In this document: piece after piece, positions 60,701 to 64,000 of the stretch
How positions within the stretch are numbered: the stretch's first letter is position 1
Layout of the letters: each line of letters starts with the position of its first letter
From: Bacillus sp. 491mf
GTDB taxonomy: Bacteria; Bacillota; Bacilli; Bacillales; Bacillaceae_G
Assembly (NCBI RefSeq): GCF_900112415.1
Contig: NZ_FOLV01000005.1
Location: forward strand, 62,001-126,000
Reading direction: 5' to 3'
Length of the DNA: 64,000 bases
The notes under the pieces: model-generated
What the model saw: only the letters and a program-made list of their open reading frames with translations
Database searches by the model: none
Told to the model about the DNA's origin: nothing
Translations under genes and position numbers: made by a program

Positions 60701-61270
60701 TTATAAAATTGACAATGTTTCTTTTTCTGTAATAATTTTCTGCACAGTTTTGTCAAACGGTTCCACTGGGATATGAGACACAATTTGAAGATTAAAAACC
60801 AATGATAGCGTTTTCTTTTTATAATTCACGAGATAACGATCGTAATATCCTCCGCCATATCCTACACGCTCGCCTTTTCTTGTAAAGGCAACACCTGGTA
60901 CGACAAGTAAATCGATCTCCTCTGCTAATACTTCTTCTGTCATTGATGGAGCAGGCTCCCGTAAATTCATATAAACGGTTTCTAATTGTTCAAAACTTGT
61001 AATTTGACGAAATGTCATTGTTCTCGTTTCACGATTACATTTTGGAACAACAATTGCTTTTCCTTCTTCCCATGCTTTTTCAATAATTGTATATGTATTT
61101 ACTTCACGCTCCATAGAAAGTGTAATCCCAATTGTTTTAGCCTCGGTCCATTCTCGTTGTTTAAATAGAGAATCTGCAATTTTTTCTGATAAAGTCGTAT
61201 ACTGTTCTTCTGATAAAGCATTCATACGCTGTAATATTTCTGTTCGTAATTTTTTTTTCTCTTCTTTCAT
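60701..61270 (-). CDS. 5-formyltetrahydrofolate cyclo-ligase
   Basis: 189 residues. Conserved motifs are KKKLRTEILQRMNALS at the start, VPKCNRETRTMTF in the middle and LVVPGVAFTRKGERVGYGGGYYDRYL, the ATP/folate site. It converts 5-formyl-THF to 5,10-methenyl-THF. Same neighbourhood as B. subtilis yqgN. It lies between yqgQ and rpmG on the minus strand. Confidence 0.93.
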   Translation of the reverse strand: MKEEKKKLRTEILQRMNALSEEQYTTLSEKIADSLFKQREWTEAKTIGITLSMEREVNTYTIIEKAWEEGKAIVVPKCNRETRTMTFRQITSFEQLETVYMNLREPAPSMTEEVLAEEIDLLVVPGVAFTRKGERVGYGGGYYDRYLVNYKKKTLSLVFNLQIVSHIPVEPFDKTVQKIITEKETLSIL

Positions 61271-61290
61271 TTTGAATTCCCCCTATATAC

Positions 61291-61320
61291 AAAAGAAACA
61301 GTAGGAAAATATCCCTACTG
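61291..61320 (-). terminator. Terminator of rpmG
   Basis: CAGTAGG and CCTACTG pair, and on the minus strand TTTCTTTT follows. It starts immediately after the rpmG stop. Confidence 0.75.
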
Positions 61321-61321
61321 C

Positions 61322-61471
61322 TTACTTTGTTTCGCGGTGTAACGTAGACTTCTTGTCACGCTTGCAATATTTTTTAAGCTCAAGACGCTCAGCGTTGTTA
61401 CGTTTGTTTTTCTTAGAGATATAGTTACGATCTCCGCATTCTGTACATGCTAGAGTAATATTCACACGCAT
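61322..61471 (-). CDS. rpmG: Ribosomal protein bL33
   Basis: 49 residues, [18 protein letters not shown] and ending [16 protein letters not shown], which is bL33. It keeps three cysteines (C9, C12 and the C of KYC) but not the fourth of the zinc form, like B. subtilis RpmGA. GGAGGG lies upstream of ATG 61471. Part of the large ribosomal subunit. Confidence 0.95.
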   Translation of the reverse strand: MRVNITLACTECGDRNYISKKNKRNNAERLELKKYCKRDKKSTLHRETK

Positions 61472-61541
61472 TCTTATTTCCCTCCAGTCACTAATAACTT
61501 AAATCAGACTATACCATAATACCACTTTTAAAACAAAAATT

Positions 61542-63899
61542 CTACACCTTTTGATATTGTCTAATTTTTTCTATAAGTGTATTCATATTTTCCTTTGCTA
61601 TGACTGGGTTTCTTGCATGAGAATAAACGAGAAATTTAGGTTGATTTACATCTGAAACAACGTAAGACCACTCTTCTTCTGCATGTGTAAATTTAATTCC
61701 TTCTAATACTTCAAACTCGCGCTGTACGCGATCTCGCAGCAACATCCCTAATACTTTCCCTTTCTCATTCCATGAACAAACTACTTCATCACATAATAAG
61801 TACAGTGGTGAATATTGCTCTAACATTGCTGGCAATGTTTTCCCTTGAAGAACAATTAACTCCAATAATTTACCAACTCGAAATAAAATATCTTGCTGCC
61901 ATCTCATTTGAAATAACTTCTTATTTTCAATATGGATATAAAAAAGAAGATAACATTCTCCTAATTTTAATGATAATGGGTAAAAACCTTTATCTTTTTC
62001 AAACAATAAATTAGGAATATCGATTTCTTCGCAATTTGTATTTTTATAAATATTCCCGTAAGTATCATATAATTCAAATGTATTTTCTTCTTCTTGAAAT
62101 AGAATCGCCATATCTGCCCGGCTCGATTTCATTAATGACTTAATATGTTCTTTTTGCTTTGCGGCATATAACCACGTTACTGTGCAGCCGATTTTCTGTA
62201 AAAAAGAGGATAGCAACGGTTGAAATAACTCATCCGGCTTATTGATAAGAAGGTGAAAATGTTGTCTTTTTATAACAGGGGTATCGATGAATTGCAAAGT
62301 TGATTCAATATACATTTCTGAACAAACATCTATGACTTCATTATTCCCAATACTTTTACTATCGACATAACGAAATGACTCTGCCATATACAAATTTTCT
62401 ATCTCTTTTTGCTTTTTATATGTTAATGCCATTCCTTCTTCATCGTAAAATTGAATAATGAGTTTCTCATCTTTCCCCTTATAAAAAAACACTCCACCAA
62501 CGACATTTGTTTGCCCGGTTGCATATCGGAAGCAAGATTCGTTCATGTCTTGGCATTCCATTGTATGCACTCCTGCTGTATGAACAGCATGTAAAAAAAT
62601 ATGTTTAAACATTTGCACGTCCGCATGTGTACTGCTGCCAATCAGCAAACTGTCTCCTTCTGATAATAAAGAGCCATATGCCATCGCTAATTTCACAACA
62701 ACTTGTGGCGTAATATCTAAATTACTTCTGCCGCATATACGACTTTTCTGCAAAAAACACGAAATATTTTCATGTTCTGTAATTCCAGATGAAGCAATAA
62801 TTGTACTACTCTCAACCACTTTCTCTGGCCATACTTTCCCTTTCGTCTTAATCACTGCATTTTGGCCAATTCGACAATGATCAGCCACAACACTCTTTTC
62901 AAATAAAGTAACTCCATCTTCAATAATTGTGCCGTCTCCAATGGTGGTTCCAATCAATTCACATCGCTTTCCTACATACGTATGAGCGAGTAAAATACTT
63001 TTTTGAAGACGAGTATATGCTGAAATTAAGCTATGGTTACCAATAATAGAATACGGTTCAATAATAACTCCTGTTTGCACTGTTGTTCCCTCACCAATAA
63101 AAGCAGGGCCGTGTATCTTTGTTCCTTTTTCAATTGTTACATCTTCTCCAATCCATACCATTGGCAACACTTCTGTATATGGAATAGATACATGAACTTT
63201 CTTCGTAAGCAAGTCAAATTGAGCCTGACGATATTGTGTGAACGTACCAATATCAAGCCAATATCCATCTGCTACATATCCATACATTGCTTCTTTGTTT
63301 TCTAATAAAGGAAATACATGATGACTAAAATCAAAAAACGTATGAGGTGTAATATAAGAAAAAATGTCGGGGTCTATAATATAAATACCGGTGTTTACTG
63401 TATTGGAAATGACTTCATTCCAACTTGGTTTTTCAATATATTTAATAATTTCATGATGCTGATTTGTGACAACTAATCCATACGATGATGGATTCACTAC
63501 TTCTTTAACAAACATCGTAACGATCCCGTTATGACTATTATGAAAATCAATTCCTTTCGATAGATGAAAATCTGTGAGCGCATCTCCGCTAATTACAACA
63601 AATGGTTCGTCTAAAAATTTCTCTGCTTGTTTTACACTCCCCGCTGTACCAAGAGGGGGGGTATCTTCAAAATAATATAACTTCACTCCCCATTTACTAC
63701 CATCACCAAAATAATTTTGAATAACGGAACTCATATATTGAACAGTAATCGCAATTTCACGAATACCATGCTGTTTCAATAGTTCAATACTATATTCCAT
63801 CACTGGCTTTTGTAGTAGGGGTAACATGGGTTTTGGAAGGTTACATGTTAACGGACGTAAACGCGTCCCTTTCCCTCCAGCTAAAATAACCCCCTTCAT
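61542..63899 (-). CDS. Nucleotidyltransferase fused to left-handed beta-helix and phosphomannomutase-like domain
   Basis: 785 residues from ATG 63899 (or 787 from ATG 63905, both near GGAGG). Residues ~1-230 are a sugar-1-phosphate nucleotidyltransferase (KGVILAGGKGTRLRPLT, NLPKPMLPL). ~245-370 are hexapeptide repeats (VWIGEDVTIEKGTKIHGP...). ~380-785 follow the alpha-D-phosphohexomutase layout, but the catalytic TASHNP position reads FFYKGKDEK and the DGDADR metal loop reads QEEENT. So the C-terminal part should be inactive as a mutase. Usual annotation is mannose-1-phosphate guanylyltransferase; the true sugar is unknown. It probably serves cell-surface glycans, with the glycosyltransferase gene just upstream. 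Confidence 0.82.
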   Translation of the reverse strand: MKGVILAGGKGTRLRPLTCNLPKPMLPLLQKPVMEYSIELLKQHGIREIAITVQYMSSVIQNYFGDGSKWGVKLYYFEDTPPLGTAGSVKQAEKFLDEPFVVISGDALTDFHLSKGIDFHNSHNGIVTMFVKEVVNPSSYGLVVTNQHHEIIKYIEKPSWNEVISNTVNTGIYIIDPDIFSYITPHTFFDFSHHVFPLLENKEAMYGYVADGYWLDIGTFTQYRQAQFDLLTKKVHVSIPYTEVLPMVWIGEDVTIEKGTKIHGPAFIGEGTTVQTGVIIEPYSIIGNHSLISAYTRLQKSILLAHTYVGKRCELIGTTIGDGTIIEDGVTLFEKSVVADHCRIGQNAVIKTKGKVWPEKVVESSTIIASSGITEHENISCFLQKSRICGRSNLDITPQVVVKLAMAYGSLLSEGDSLLIGSSTHADVQMFKHIFLHAVHTAGVHTMECQDMNESCFRYATGQTNVVGGVFFYKGKDEKLIIQFYDEEGMALTYKKQKEIENLYMAESFRYVDSKSIGNNEVIDVCSEMYIESTLQFIDTPVIKRQHFHLLINKPDELFQPLLSSFLQKIGCTVTWLYAAKQKEHIKSLMKSSRADMAILFQEEENTFELYDTYGNIYKNTNCEEIDIPNLLFEKDKGFYPLSLKLGECYLLFYIHIENKKLFQMRWQQDILFRVGKLLELIVLQGKTLPAMLEQYSPLYLLCDEVVCSWNEKGKVLGMLLRDRVQREFEVLEGIKFTHAEEEWSYVVSDVNQPKFLVYSHARNPVIAKENMNTLIEKIRQYQKV

Positions 63900-63905
63900 C
63901 GGCAT

Positions 63906-64000
63906 TCAACCTCCACATTTATGATGTTGAACTGCTTTTTCATACGTGTGTGCCGTTGTTCTTGCAATTTCATTCCAATTATAGTGAACAAGAACATCTT
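63906..64000 (-). CDS. Glycosyltransferase, C-terminal fragment (cut by window edge)
   Basis: Only the last ~31 codons are inside the window; the frame continues beyond 64000. The visible end HYNWNEIARTTAHTYEKAVQHH is the typical C-terminal helix of GT-B family 4 glycosyltransferases. The TGA is followed one base later by the downstream ATG at 63905, so it is coupled to the nucleotidyltransferase gene. Confidence 0.7.
   Translation of the reverse strand, partial: DVLVHYNWNEIARTTAHTYEKAVQHHKCGG

Noticed and set aside
1-64000. CRISPR arrays, tRNA/rRNA genes, prophage or transposase genes
   Set aside because: Looked for direct repeats with spacers, cloverleaf ends and integrase/transposase motifs; none seen.

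Overview
The window looks like a chromosome segment of a low-GC Bacillus of the Bacillus cereus group. The gene order gcvPB-gcvPA-gcvT / SNF2 helicase / yqhG, then yqzE-comGG..comGA, a DUF2626 gene, yqgX- and yqgW-type genes, glcK, yqgQ, a 5-formyl-THF cyclo-ligase and rpmG follows the B. subtilis yqh-yqg backbone as I know it. PagR-like ArsR and SMR-pair genes and several short dispersed repeats also point to the cereus group. I cannot name the species from sequence alone.

Layout. 1-450: C-terminal end of a LacI-type regulator. 710-2500: TetR regulator with a paired small-multidrug-resistance pump and two small membrane proteins. 2643-5250: YtrA-like GntR regulator, ABC ATPase and two ABC-2 permeases on the minus strand, behind a perfect inverted-repeat operator. 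6057-9993: glycine cleavage genes gcvT-gcvPA-gcvPB. 10254-12717: helicase and yqhG.

13544-29450 (minus strand) is the main accessory block: a complete Firmicutes-type ethanolamine utilisation (eut) microcompartment locus, in transcription order eutG, eutS, eutP, eutV, eutW, eutA, eutB, eutC, eutL, a BMC protein with a C-terminal Rho_N/SAP-like extension, eutE, eutM, eutT, eutD (PduL type), an Eut-associated protein, eutN, a PduT-like tandem BMC protein, eutH and eutQ. Three leaders (before eutG, eutS and eutA) carry two short hairpins with six-base loops followed by an intrinsic terminator, as expected for antitermination by the ANTAR regulator EutV. Immediately upstream (29586-30768, same strand) a cobalamin riboswitch controls a DUF4430 lipoprotein and an ECF-type S component, probably supplying the B12 that EutBC needs. 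In B. subtilis the sinIR-tasA region lies between yqhG and yqzE; here the eut/B12 block occupies that place.

31082-36681: a VC0807-like membrane protein, yqzE, aroK and the comG DNA-uptake pseudopilus operon. A 177-bp MITE-like element with terminal inverted repeats lies upstream of comGA. 37091-44620: a cysteine-rich wHTH regulator, a TcyP-like transporter and several hypothetical genes. 44930-54294: murG and a methionine region with two divergent SAM riboswitches driving the yitJ-type gene plus metH to the left and metI-metC to the right. 54586-64000: methyltransferases, two MBL-fold hydrolases, an ArsR regulator, glucokinase, rpmG, a nucleotidyltransferase fused to a phosphomannomutase-like domain that has lost both catalytic motifs, and the end of a glycosyltransferase.

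Five related copies of a ~120-bp dispersed repeat (31836, inside 36786-36962, 51822, 54310, 60288) sit between genes. No tRNA, rRNA, CRISPR array, transposase or phage gene was seen.
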